Origin: Desulfurobacteriaceae bacterium
GTDB lineage: Bacteria > Aquificota > Aquificia > Desulfurobacteriales > Desulfurobacteriaceae
Direction: 5' to 3'
Length of the DNA: 64,000 nt
Assembly: GCA_027068415.1 (NCBI GenBank)
Contig: JAMOTD010000009.1
Location: forward strand, 285,516-349,515
Made by a program: the position numbers and the translations under genes. The first letter of the stretch is position 1. The number at the start of each line of letters is the position of its first letter. This document shows positions 17,427 to 28,149 of this stretch, piece after piece. The notes beneath the pieces are model-generated. The model worked only from the letters and a program-made list of their open reading frames with translations. It did no database searches and had not been told where the DNA came from.

Positions 17427-19396
17427 CTCTCAAAGTACTCCTGTGAGTTGAAATCTCTCTTTTCCGGCCTGGTATAACTTCCGTCGGGCTGTAAAATCCT
17501 CGCCTTTGCGGTATCTTTAAGCTGAATCTCAAGGATTTCCTTTAACTTCTCCTTCAGCTCCGGCTCCTCAACGGAGCATAAGGTCTCAACCCTCCTGTGG
17601 AAGTTCCTCGGCATCCAGTCTGCACTGCTGATGTAGACCTCGTCCTTACTCTGGAAGTAGAAAATCCTTGCGTGCTCAAGGTACTTCCCTACAATGCTTA
17701 TTACTTTGATGTTCTCGCTGACCCCCTCTATTCCCGGCCTCAGGCAGCATATTCCACGGACTAAGAGCTCCACCTTAACTCCCCTCTGTGAAGCCCTGTA
17801 AAGCGCCCGGATTACCTCCGGGTCAACGAGGGAGTTCATCTTTGCAACAATCCTCTCACTCTCCTCCTCAATTAGGGAGAGGATTTTCTCCTTCAGGTTA
17901 ACCGGCGAGATGTAGAGTTTTTTGAGCTCGGGAGGGTGAAAGTAGCCGGTTATTACGTTGAATATCCTTGAAACGTCCTCTCCGATTGTCTCGTCGCTCG
18001 TCATGTAGCTCACGTCCGAGTAGACTTTTGCCGTCTCAACGTTGTAGTTTCCCGTCCCGATGTGGACGTAACGCCTTATCTTCCCCTCCTCTTTCCTAAC
18101 TATCATCAGGAGTTTTGCGTGGGTCTTTAAGCCCGGAACTCCGTAAACGACGTGGACGCCGTCCTCCTCCAGCTTCCTTGCCCAGACTATGTTGCTCTCC
18201 TCGTCAAACCTTGCCTTTAGCTCAACTATTGCCGTTACCTCCTTCCCCTTCTGGGCAGCCCTGCTCAAGGCCTCAACTATCGGCGAGTTCTTTCCCACCC
18301 TGTAGAGGGTCTGCTTTATTGCAAGGACGCTGGGGTCTTCGGCGGCCTCTTCAATAAGCTCAACTATCGGGTCAAAGGACTCGTAAGGGTGAAAGAGGAC
18401 GGCGCTATTGTTTTTTAAGGCCGTAAATACCTCAACCTCAAACTGGGGAGGGTAGTAGGGAACGTAGGGAGGGAACTTTAGCTTTGGCCTTTCAACTTGT
18501 CTATAGAGGCTCCAGAGGTCTGAGAGCTTCAGGGGGATTTTCATCTTGTAGATGTCGTCCTCGGTTAGCTCAAGCTCATCCTTTAGAAATGAGAGGGTTA
18601 GCTCGGAGCCCCCGTTTATCTCAAGCCTTACCGGTTCTCCGAACTTCCTGCTCCTTAGTCCCTTCTCTATTGCCTCTAAGAGGTCGTCGGCCTCGTCCTC
18701 CTGAATTACTATGTCTGCGTCCCTGGTTACCTTGAAGGTTGCGTAGCTCCTTATCTTCTGTTGCGGGAAGAGCTCCTTCAGGTGGTTTACTATGAGCTCC
18801 TCAAGGTAGATGAACTTCCCCTCCTCAAGCTCAACGAAGCGGGGAAGGACTTTGGGAATCGGAACTAAACCGAAGCGGAGCTCCGTCCCCATCATTTCAA
18901 CTATTATGTTGAAAGATAGCGACGGCAGGTGGGGGAAGGGGTGGGTAAGGTCAACCGCCAGAGGGGTTAAGACGGGAAAGACAAACTCTTTAAAGTACCT
19001 GTCGGCCTTCCTTTTCAGCTTTGCAGGGAGCTCCCTGTAGGTGTAGATGTGAATTCCCTCTCTCTTTAGGAGGTTTAGGAGCTCCTTGTAGGTCTTCTCG
19101 GTCTCTTTAAGGAGCTCTCTCGTCTTCTTTGAGATTTTCTTCAGCTGCTCTTTCGGTGTTAAACCGTCAAAGGAGGGCTTATTTATTCCTGCGGCCACCA
19201 TCTTTTTGAGGCCCGCAACCCTAATCATGAAGAACTCGTCAAGATTTGTGAAGAAGATGGCAACGAATTTCACCCTCTCAAGGAGGGGGTTGGTCTCGTC
19301 CTGAGCCTCCTCTAAAACGCGCCTGTTAAACTCAAGCCAGGAGAGCTCCCTGTTTATGTAGAGCCTGGAGGATTTCAGGTCAACTTTTCCTTCCAT
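17402..19396 (-). CDS. ppk1: Polyphosphate kinase 1
   Basis: YINRELSWLEFNRRVLEEA, LFHPYESFDPIVELIEEAA, HIGTGNYNVETAKVYSDVSYMT. Confidence 0.98.
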   Translation of the reverse strand: MEGKVDLKSSRLYINRELSWLEFNRRVLEEAQDETNPLLERVKFVAIFFTNLDEFFMIRVAGLKKMVAAGINKPSFDGLTPKEQLKKISKKTRELLKETEKTYKELLNLLKREGIHIYTYRELPAKLKRKADRYFKEFVFPVLTPLAVDLTHPFPHLPSLSFNIIVEMMGTELRFGLVPIPKVLPRFVELEEGKFIYLEELIVNHLKELFPQQKIRSYATFKVTRDADIVIQEDEADDLLEAIEKGLRSRKFGEPVRLEINGGSELTLSFLKDELELTEDDIYKMKIPLKLSDLWSLYRQVERPKLKFPPYVPYYPPQFEVEVFTALKNNSAVLFHPYESFDPIVELIEEAAEDPSVLAIKQTLYRVGKNSPIVEALSRAAQKGKEVTAIVELKARFDEESNIVWARKLEEDGVHVVYGVPGLKTHAKLLMIVRKEEGKIRRYVHIGTGNYNVETAKVYSDVSYMTSDETIGEDVSRIFNVITGYFHPPELKKLYISPVNLKEKILSLIEEESERIVAKMNSLVDPEVIRALYRASQRGVKVELLVRGICCLRPGIEGVSENIKVISIVGKYLEHARIFYFQSKDEVYISSADWMPRNFHRRVETLCSVEEPELKEKLKEILEIQLKDTAKARILQPDGSYTRPEKRDFNSQEYFERWVREYSL

Positions 19397-19439
19397 TCTG
19401 CGGTCCGCCTTCGGTGATTTTCCTTTAAATATAGGCCTC

Positions 19440-20309
19440 TCAGCACTCCCCCTTTAAAACGACCTTCTCGTAGACGAGCCCCTCCCTTATTCCGTACTTT
19501 GAGATTATTAGCTCCTTGCACCTGAAAATCTCCATAAGCTCAAGGGCTACAACTGATGCAACGGCAATCGTTTGAGCCCTCTTTATTGAGACCCCGTAGG
19601 CCCTTGAAATTTCCTCCGGGCTCATCTTTAAGAGCCTCTCCGTAATCTCCTTTAGCTGTTTCTTCTTTATCCTCTTCTTTCCCGAAATCTTCTTTAAAGC
19701 CCTTACGCTTCCTCCGACACCCACCATCTTCTCGCTCTCGTAAATTGAGAAGTCGTAGGGGTTAACGTGGTGGCGGACTTTCCACCTGACCTTTATGGGG
19801 TCAACTACCCTTCCCTCTTTAACCGCCTCTTTAAACTCCAAAGTTCCCAAGGGGTAGCTCTTGCAGAAACGGGGCTTGCCCTCCCCGATTTCGCAGATTT
19901 CCAAGCTACCCCCTCCGATGTCAAAGAGGAGGCCCTCTTTCAGTTTCACGTCAAGGAGGGCTCCCAGCGCCGAGTAGTAGGCCTCCTCCTCTCCGGAGAG
20001 GACTTGGATTTCAAAGAGGGAGCTCAGCTCCTTTAAAACCCTCTCCCTGTTCTCAATAACCCTTAAGACGTAAGTCCCGACCGCTATAGTGCAGTCGGGC
20101 TTCAGCTCCTCTAAGCTCTCCTTAAAGCTCTCAAGGACGAGCTTGAGCTTCTCAACTCCCTCCCTCGTCAGCTTTCCGCCTTTAACGAAGTTTAGGAGCC
20201 TTAAATAAATTGACTCCGAGTGAACTTTTTTGATTTTGTCGCCCTTTACCTCGTAAACAAAGAGCTTTACGGTGTTTGAGCCTATATCAACTACGGCTAC
20301 CCTCTTCAA
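19440..20309 (-). CDS. Ppx/GppA phosphatase family
   Basis: VAVVDIGSNTVKLFVYEV, SGEEEAYYSALGAL, LLFDIGGGSLEI. Confidence 0.95.
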   Translation of the reverse strand: MKRVAVVDIGSNTVKLFVYEVKGDKIKKVHSESIYLRLLNFVKGGKLTREGVEKLKLVLESFKESLEELKPDCTIAVGTYVLRVIENRERVLKELSSLFEIQVLSGEEEAYYSALGALLDVKLKEGLLFDIGGGSLEICEIGEGKPRFCKSYPLGTLEFKEAVKEGRVVDPIKVRWKVRHHVNPYDFSIYESEKMVGVGGSVRALKKISGKKRIKKKQLKEITERLLKMSPEEISRAYGVSIKRAQTIAVASVVALELMEIFRCKELIISKYGIREGLVYEKVVLKGEC

Positions 20310-20320
20310 AGCACTCTCCT

Positions 20321-21649
20321 TTAGCCTTTTAAAAACTTTACTGCCGCCTCTTGGAGCGGTTGAAGGAGAGGAGGAGGCGTTGAAGGGGGGAATGCCGTTG
20401 TGAGGAGAGCGGCAACCTCCCAGGCCTTCTTCCTTCCCTCTATTAGCCTGGCCGCCGTCTCAACTAAAGACCAAACTCCCCTGCTCTTACCGGAGAACTC
20501 ACCTCCTACGAGAAGCCCCCTCTCGGTAAAGTAGAGCTTTACTTTAAGGGGATTGCAGCCGGGAAGAGCTCCCGGGTAGGCGTCGGTTGTGGAGACCGAG
20601 AGGGCTTTAAACTTGAAGCCGTCTCCCTTAAGGAGCTTCTCGGTATAACCGGCAAAGCCGTAGAACTTCCCTCCGACCTCCGTCAACCCCGCCGGAACTA
20701 CTCCTTCATCTTTAACCTGCGGCCCGGAGGTGTTGAGGGCGGCAATCCTGCCGTCCCTTGCCGAGACCGAGGCGAGCATCGCCGGAATTGTCTTGCCGTC
20801 AATTAAACTTTTGTGGGCGATGCAGTTCCCTGCTGCCAAAACGTTGTCTGCAGAAGTCCTCAGGAAGGAGTCAACCTCAATGAAGCCGCGGCTGTCGGTC
20901 TTTATTCCCCCCTCAAGGGCAAGCCTTGAGTTGGGGAGGAAGCCGATAAAAACCAGTACCAGCTCACTCTCAATCTCTCCTTCCTCAGTTATTACCCTCT
21001 TTACCCTTCGGTCTCCCTCAAACCCCTTTACCCTCTGCCTCTTGAGAATCCTTACACCCTGAGCCTTCAGGCTCTCAACCATCTCCGATTCAAACTCTTC
21101 GGAGAAGACCCCCGAGGCTACGTGCTCGGACGCCTCCACTACGGTAATCTCCTTGCCCCCGTATGCTTTGCTTATCTGGTCTGCAAAGCCTATTGAGATG
21201 AACCCCGCCCCTATGAGGGTGATTTTCGTTGCCCCCTCTATCTCCTCCTTAATCCTTTTAACTCCTTCTGTTGAGGTGTCTATGTAGTAGATTCCGTTAA
21301 GGGAGGAGCCGGGAAGGTTTAATCTTCTGGGTAGCCAGCCCGTTGCTAAGATTAGCTTCTCGTACCCGATTTTCTTTGTGGGGGTGAAGAGGCTTGCCGT
21401 TGCCGGCTCTATTCCCACTACCCTATCAATGAGGAGCTCTGCAAACTCCTTTACTTTCTCAAGGGGGTAGACGTTCTTTTCAAGGGGTACTTTTCCTGCA
21501 ATTACGTAGGGAATTGAGCAGGGTATCTGGAGCTCCTCTCTGTCGTTTATCAGTAGAACCCTCTTATCGGGGTAGAGCTCCCTTACGCTCTTTGCAGCGT
21601 TGAAGCCTGCGGGCCCTCCTCCTACGATTACAACATCGTAAGTTTCCAT
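20321..21649 (-). CDS. FAD-dependent pyridine nucleotide-disulfide oxidoreductase (NADH oxidase/CoA-disulfide reductase-like)
   Basis: DVVIVGGGPAGFNAAKSVRELYP, KLILATGWLPRRL, ITLIGAGFISIGFADQ. Confidence 0.9.
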   Translation of the reverse strand: METYDVVIVGGGPAGFNAAKSVRELYPDKRVLLINDREELQIPCSIPYVIAGKVPLEKNVYPLEKVKEFAELLIDRVVGIEPATASLFTPTKKIGYEKLILATGWLPRRLNLPGSSLNGIYYIDTSTEGVKRIKEEIEGATKITLIGAGFISIGFADQISKAYGGKEITVVEASEHVASGVFSEEFESEMVESLKAQGVRILKRQRVKGFEGDRRVKRVITEEGEIESELVLVFIGFLPNSRLALEGGIKTDSRGFIEVDSFLRTSADNVLAAGNCIAHKSLIDGKTIPAMLASVSARDGRIAALNTSGPQVKDEGVVPAGLTEVGGKFYGFAGYTEKLLKGDGFKFKALSVSTTDAYPGALPGCNPLKVKLYFTERGLLVGGEFSGKSRGVWSLVETAARLIEGRKKAWEVAALLTTAFPPSTPPPLLQPLQEAAVKFLKG

Positions 21650-21723
21650 CTCTCCCTCCTTATCGGTTTCTCTCTATTTAAGTATAGCCCTATTGTTAAA
21701 AAACAATAAAAAGGAGGTGTGCG

Positions 21724-22596
21724 ATGAGACGGCTTCTAACCGCAGCGCTGGTAGGTCTTTTCCTCTCAACCTCTGTCCTTGCAGGAACGGGAGCTGCTCA
21801 AAAGGGAAAGGAGAGCGTGAGGGAGAAGGTTCAGGAGCTAAAAGAGAAAAAGAGCTCCCTCCCCTTTGACGAGGCCTTGAAGGCCCTCTCCTACACCGAC
21901 AGGGCAGTTCTCCTTCTCCATCAAGGTAAGAAAGAGGAAGCCCTCAAGCTGATTGAGGAGGCTCAGAAGTCCTTAAGTGCTTTCCTCAAAGCCCACCCTA
22001 ACCTTCAGCTCCTTCCGGTAAGCCAGCAGATTGTTGTAATGGAGTTTAGCGGGGACGTTAAGGAGGCCGAGAGCTCAATTAAGAGGGCTAAGGAACTCCT
22101 TGAGAAGGGAAGGGTTCAGGACGCAAGGCTCATTCTGAGCGGTCTTGCCGACGAGATTGACGTAATTACGACCTACCTTCCCGTTGCAATGTACTCTCAG
22201 GTTCTCTCCCTTGCGAAGGAGTACATTAAGAAGGGTAAGGTTGATGAGGCGATGAAGACCCTTGCCCTCGTGAGGGGTAGCCTTATTGTTGAGGAGGTTC
22301 CCATTCCGATTCCCTTCATAAAGGCCCAGAGGTACGTTGACGAGGCCCTCAAAGTTTCCGGGAAGGATAGGAAGAAGGCAGTTGAGTACCTTGAGGCTGC
22401 GAGAAAGGAGCTCTGGCTTGCAAAAGTCCTGGGCTACGCTTACGACTATGAGGAGCTCTATGCACAGCTTGAGAAGGAGATTGAGAAGGCCGAGAGCAGA
22501 ATTAAGTCCGGTAAGGAGAGCTCAGGCCTCTTAAAAGAGATAGAGAAGAAGATTTCCTCCCTCGGAGAGAAGGTTCAGAGTGAGAGGAAGAAGTAG
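21724..22596 (+). CDS. YfdX-family secreted protein
   Basis: N-terminal signal; LLLHQGKKEEALKLIEEAQ...DARLILSGLADEIDVITTYLPV. Confidence 0.85.
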   Translation: MRRLLTAALVGLFLSTSVLAGTGAAQKGKESVREKVQELKEKKSSLPFDEALKALSYTDRAVLLLHQGKKEEALKLIEEAQKSLSAFLKAHPNLQLLPVSQQIVVMEFSGDVKEAESSIKRAKELLEKGRVQDARLILSGLADEIDVITTYLPVAMYSQVLSLAKEYIKKGKVDEAMKTLALVRGSLIVEEVPIPIPFIKAQRYVDEALKVSGKDRKKAVEYLEAARKELWLAKVLGYAYDYEELYAQLEKEIEKAESRIKSGKESSGLLKEIEKKISSLGEKVQSERKK

Positions 22597-22599
22597 GTT

Positions 22600-22626
22600 G
22601 AGGGGAGGGGCTCCTACCCCTCCCTC
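22600..22626. terminator. Hairpin between convergent yfdX-like and fbp genes
   Basis: GAGGGGAGGGGctcctaCCCCTCCCTC inverted repeat overlapping fbp stop. Confidence 0.5.
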
Positions 22627-23549
22627 ATAAACTCAAGGCACTTCTCAACTTCCCACCTGCTACCGAGGATTACGGGAACCCTCTGGTGGAGCTCCTCGGG
22701 TACAACCTCCAGGATGGGCTTCTCCCCGGTTGAGGCCAGCCCTCCCGCCTGCTCAATCAGGAAGGCCATGGGGCTTGCCTCGTAAAGGAGCCTCAGCTTG
22801 CCCTTTGCGTTTTTCTTATCTGCCGGGTAGATGAAGATTCCCCCCTTGAAGAGGGTCCTGTGGACGTCCGCAACCATTGAGCCTACGTACCTGAGGGTGT
22901 ACTTCTCACCCTTGAGGTAGTCTATAAACTTCCTCAGCCCTTCACTTGTCCACTTATCCCTGTTGGCTTCGTTGATTGAGTAGATTTTTCCCCTCTCGGG
23001 GAGCTTGACTTCCGGATGTGAGAGGAGGAAGTTTCCGCTCTCCGGGTCAAGAGTGAAGGCTACAACTCCCCTCCCGAGGCTCATAACGAGCATAGTAGAG
23101 GGGCCGTAAATTACGTACCCGGCGGCAAGCTGCTCTTTGCCGGGCTTCATTACGCTGTCCCTGTGGATTGAGAAAATCGTTCCGATGCTTATGTTGACGT
23201 CAATGTTTGAGGAACCGTCAAGGGGGTCAAAGGCAACGGCGTAGCCGCTCTCTGAGACTACGAGGCAGTCCTCAACCTCCTCTGAGGTTATCTGACAGGC
23301 CTTACCGCAGTTTCTCAGACTCTCAATAAGGATTTCGTTGGCGAGCTCGTCAAGTTTCTGAACCTCTTCCCCCTGAACGTTTACCTTGCCGGCGCTCCCG
23401 AGAACTCCGAGGAGCCCCGCCTTCCTTACCTTCCCGGCAATCTCCTTCGTTGCCGTTGCAATCTCGTTTAGAAGGAGTATCAGCTCATCGTTAAGCCACT
23501 CTACCTCCTCCTTTTGTTGAAAGAGGTAGACGGAAAAGGGAACAGCCAT
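22614..23549 (-). CDS. fbp: Class I fructose-1,6-bisphosphatase
   Basis: VAFDPLDGSSNIDVNISIGTIFSIH; YEASPMAFLIEQAGG. Confidence 0.97.
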   Translation of the reverse strand: MAVPFSVYLFQQKEEVEWLNDELILLLNEIATATKEIAGKVRKAGLLGVLGSAGKVNVQGEEVQKLDELANEILIESLRNCGKACQITSEEVEDCLVVSESGYAVAFDPLDGSSNIDVNISIGTIFSIHRDSVMKPGKEQLAAGYVIYGPSTMLVMSLGRGVVAFTLDPESGNFLLSHPEVKLPERGKIYSINEANRDKWTSEGLRKFIDYLKGEKYTLRYVGSMVADVHRTLFKGGIFIYPADKKNAKGKLRLLYEASPMAFLIEQAGGLASTGEKPILEVVPEELHQRVPVILGSRWEVEKCLEFMREG

Positions 23550-23576
23550 CTTTTCCTCCCCGCTGTCTGTTTTTCT

Positions 23577-24626
23577 CTATTTTACAAGCTCCCTCTCTTT
23601 CTCCTTGGTTCTCAGCATTCCGCAGGCGGCAGATATGTCCTGCCCCCTTGAATCCCTTATGAAGGCGGCAATGTTCCTGTCCCAGAGAACCTTCTGGAAC
23701 TCCTCTATTCTCTCCCTCGGAGTGGGTTTGAAGGGGGCTCCCGGGTAGGGGTTGAAGGGTATCAGGTTGACCTTTACCGGAAGTCCCTTTACCATCTTTG
23801 CAAGGCGCTTGGCGTCCTCAATTGAGTCGTTAACGCCGCTGAGCATAACGTACTCAATCATTATTCTCCTGGTGTTGTCTGCCGGGTAGCGCCTTAAAGC
23901 CGCCATTATCTCCTTTATCGGGTACTTTTTGTTTAGCGGAACGAGGTAGTCCCTCACCTCGTCGGTCGTTGCGTGGAGTGAGACCGCCAGCTTAACCTTA
24001 TTCATCTCCTTTGCCATTCTGTCTATTCCGGGAACTATCCCCACCGTTGAGATTGTTATCTTCCTCGTTGAGAGGTCAAGCATGTTCTTGTCGGTCATTA
24101 TCTCAACAGCCTTTTTGACGTTGTCAAAGTTTAAAAGGGGCTCCCCCATTCCCATAAAGACCACGTTTGAGATTCTCCTGTCCTCCCCCACGTCTCTCTG
24201 GACGGCAATGTACTGCTCAACAATTTCTGAGGGGGTCAGGTTCCTCGTAAAGCCGTCCTTTGCGGTCAGGCAGAACTTGCAACCGGCAGGGCACCCCACC
24301 TGAGTTGAGACGCAGAGCGTATTCCAGCTCTTTTCAGGAATAAAGACGCTCTCTATTCTGCTTCCGTCCTTTAGCTCAAAGAGGTACTTCCTCGTTCCGT
24401 CCGAGGACTCCTCAACTTTTACAAGCTTCAAGGGGTGGAGCTCCGCCCTTTCGGATAGAAGTCTCCTTGCCTCCTTAGAGAGGTTTGTCATTTCGTCAAA
24501 GGAGCCGACCCTCTTTTTGTAGAGCCACTGGGCTATCTGCTTTGCCCTGTAGGGCTCAAGGCCGAGCTCCTTAACAAACTCCTTTAGCTCCTGCATGTTC
24601 ATACTCTTTATGTCAACCCTCTCCAT
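23577..24626 (-). CDS. rlmN: 23S rRNA/tRNA adenine-C2 methyltransferase RlmN (start [10 protein letters not shown] preferred over longer ORF start)
   Basis: STQVGCPAGCKFCLTAKDGFTRNLTPSEIVEQ, NVVFMGMGEPLLNFDNV. Confidence 0.96.
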   Translation of the reverse strand: MERVDIKSMNMQELKEFVKELGLEPYRAKQIAQWLYKKRVGSFDEMTNLSKEARRLLSERAELHPLKLVKVEESSDGTRKYLFELKDGSRIESVFIPEKSWNTLCVSTQVGCPAGCKFCLTAKDGFTRNLTPSEIVEQYIAVQRDVGEDRRISNVVFMGMGEPLLNFDNVKKAVEIMTDKNMLDLSTRKITISTVGIVPGIDRMAKEMNKVKLAVSLHATTDEVRDYLVPLNKKYPIKEIMAALRRYPADNTRRIMIEYVMLSGVNDSIEDAKRLAKMVKGLPVKVNLIPFNPYPGAPFKPTPRERIEEFQKVLWDRNIAAFIRDSRGQDISAACGMLRTKEKERELVK

Positions 24627-24723
24627 TCCTTCTCCTCTTAAAGGTTCTGTAAATACCGTAGGCCGTTGAGCCGAGAAAGGCAACTGTTACGAGGAGAGAG
24701 AGGGCAAGGCTCACTTCACCCAT
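24613..24723 (-). CDS. Putative 36-aa single-TM protein (not in ORF track)
   Basis: [36 protein letters not shown]; start and stop overlap both neighbours. Confidence 0.5.
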   Translation of the reverse strand: MGEVSLALSLLVTVAFLGSTAYGIYRTFKRRRNGEG

Positions 24724-24886
24724 CTATCTCCTCTGCCTCGTCAATGAGCATTACGGGGATGTCGTCAACGATTGGGTAAGCCAGTTTACACTTGTGGCAG
24801 ATTAGCTTCTGTTCCTTCTCTCTGTACTCCAAATCCCCCTTACACTTGGGGCAGGCTAAGATTTTTAGGAGCTCCTCAGGTACCAT
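24716..24886 (-). CDS. Trm112-family zinc protein (56 aa; below ORF-track cutoff)
   Basis: [56 protein letters not shown]. Confidence 0.93.
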   Translation of the reverse strand: MVPEELLKILACPKCKGDLEYREKEQKLICHKCKLAYPIVDDIPVMLIDEAEEIDG

Positions 24887-24949
24887 CTTAACCTCCGTAA
24901 ATCTCTTGACACCCTAAAACATAGAGCATATCTTTCTTAATCGCAACGC

Positions 24950-25044
24950 GGAGGGGTGGCCGAGTCTGGCTGAAGGCGGGTGACTTGAAATCACCTGAGG
25001 GCCTAACCAGCCCTCCGGGGGTTCAAATCCCTCCCCCTCCGCCA
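24950..25044 (+). tRNA. tRNA-Ser (anticodon UGA)
   Basis: GGAGGGG acceptor; GGTGACTTGAAATCACC anticodon arm; GGTTCAAATCC T-arm; CCA encoded. Confidence 0.97.
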
Positions 25045-25049
25045 CTAAC

Positions 25050-25125
<76 letters not shown>

Positions 25126-25138
25126 CTTTTTATTTTTC

Positions 25139-25234
<96 letters not shown>

Positions 25235-25279
25235 CTAAAGGCTTCATACTTGCGGGCGCCACCTTCCTCAAAAAAATTA

Positions 25280-25304
25280 AAGCCCCGCTTAAAGCGGGGC
25301 TTTT
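25280..25304. terminator. Bidirectional intrinsic terminator after tRNA cluster
   Basis: AAAGCCCCGCTTAAAGCGGGGCTTTT with flanking A and T tracts. Confidence 0.9.
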
Positions 25305-25328
25305 CTGTTTATCCGCCTACTTGACCTT

Positions 25329-27591
<2,263 letters not shown>

Positions 27592-27595
<4 letters not shown>

Positions 27596-28134
27596 TTTCC
27601 TGCCTGCTGGTCGTAGAGCTTAATGATTGTTTCGGTAAGGTCGTACTTTGGGTCTGCTGCGATTATTCCCGCCTCTCTGGCCTCAACTATTATGGGAATT
27701 TTGTGGCTCTTCTGGTACTCCTTAATTACCTTTACCGCCTCGCTGATAATTTCAAAGGTGTACTTCTTCTCAAGGTTTGCAATCTCTATCTGGGCATCCT
27801 GCTGGTAGCGCTGGAGCTCCCTGATTTTCTGCTGGAGCTCCGTCTCCTTCTTCTCCTTTGCCTCCTTGCTCAGGGCCGGGCTTGAGAGCTCCTTCTTTAT
27901 CCTCTCAATCTCCTGCTGAAGGGCCTTTATCTTGTTCTTGGCCTTTGCAATCTTTGCCTCAAGTAAACTCTTTGCCTGTTTACCCTTCGCAGACTCGTTA
28001 ACTATTTTCTGCATGTCAACGTAGTAAACTGCAAATTGGGAGCTCTGTGCTTTTTTCGGAGCCGCCTTTACCGTACCGGCTCCGCCGAAAGTCATTAAAG
28101 TAGCTAAGATTCCCGCTGTTAATACCTTTTTCAT
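27592..28134 (-). CDS. OmpH/Skp-family periplasmic chaperone
   Basis: Signal peptide; [43 protein letters not shown]. Confidence 0.93.
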
Positions 28135-28149
28135 TTTTCAATCCTCCGT

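Noticed and set aside
18115-18357. Plus-strand ORFs antisense to ppk1 (also 18484-18735)
   Set aside because: Low-complexity Ser/Pro/Arg-rich translations in the shadow of a strong conserved CDS
25235-25328. Possible riboswitch around ahcY
   Set aside because: The region lies downstream of ahcY (minus strand) and contains a simple terminator hairpin only
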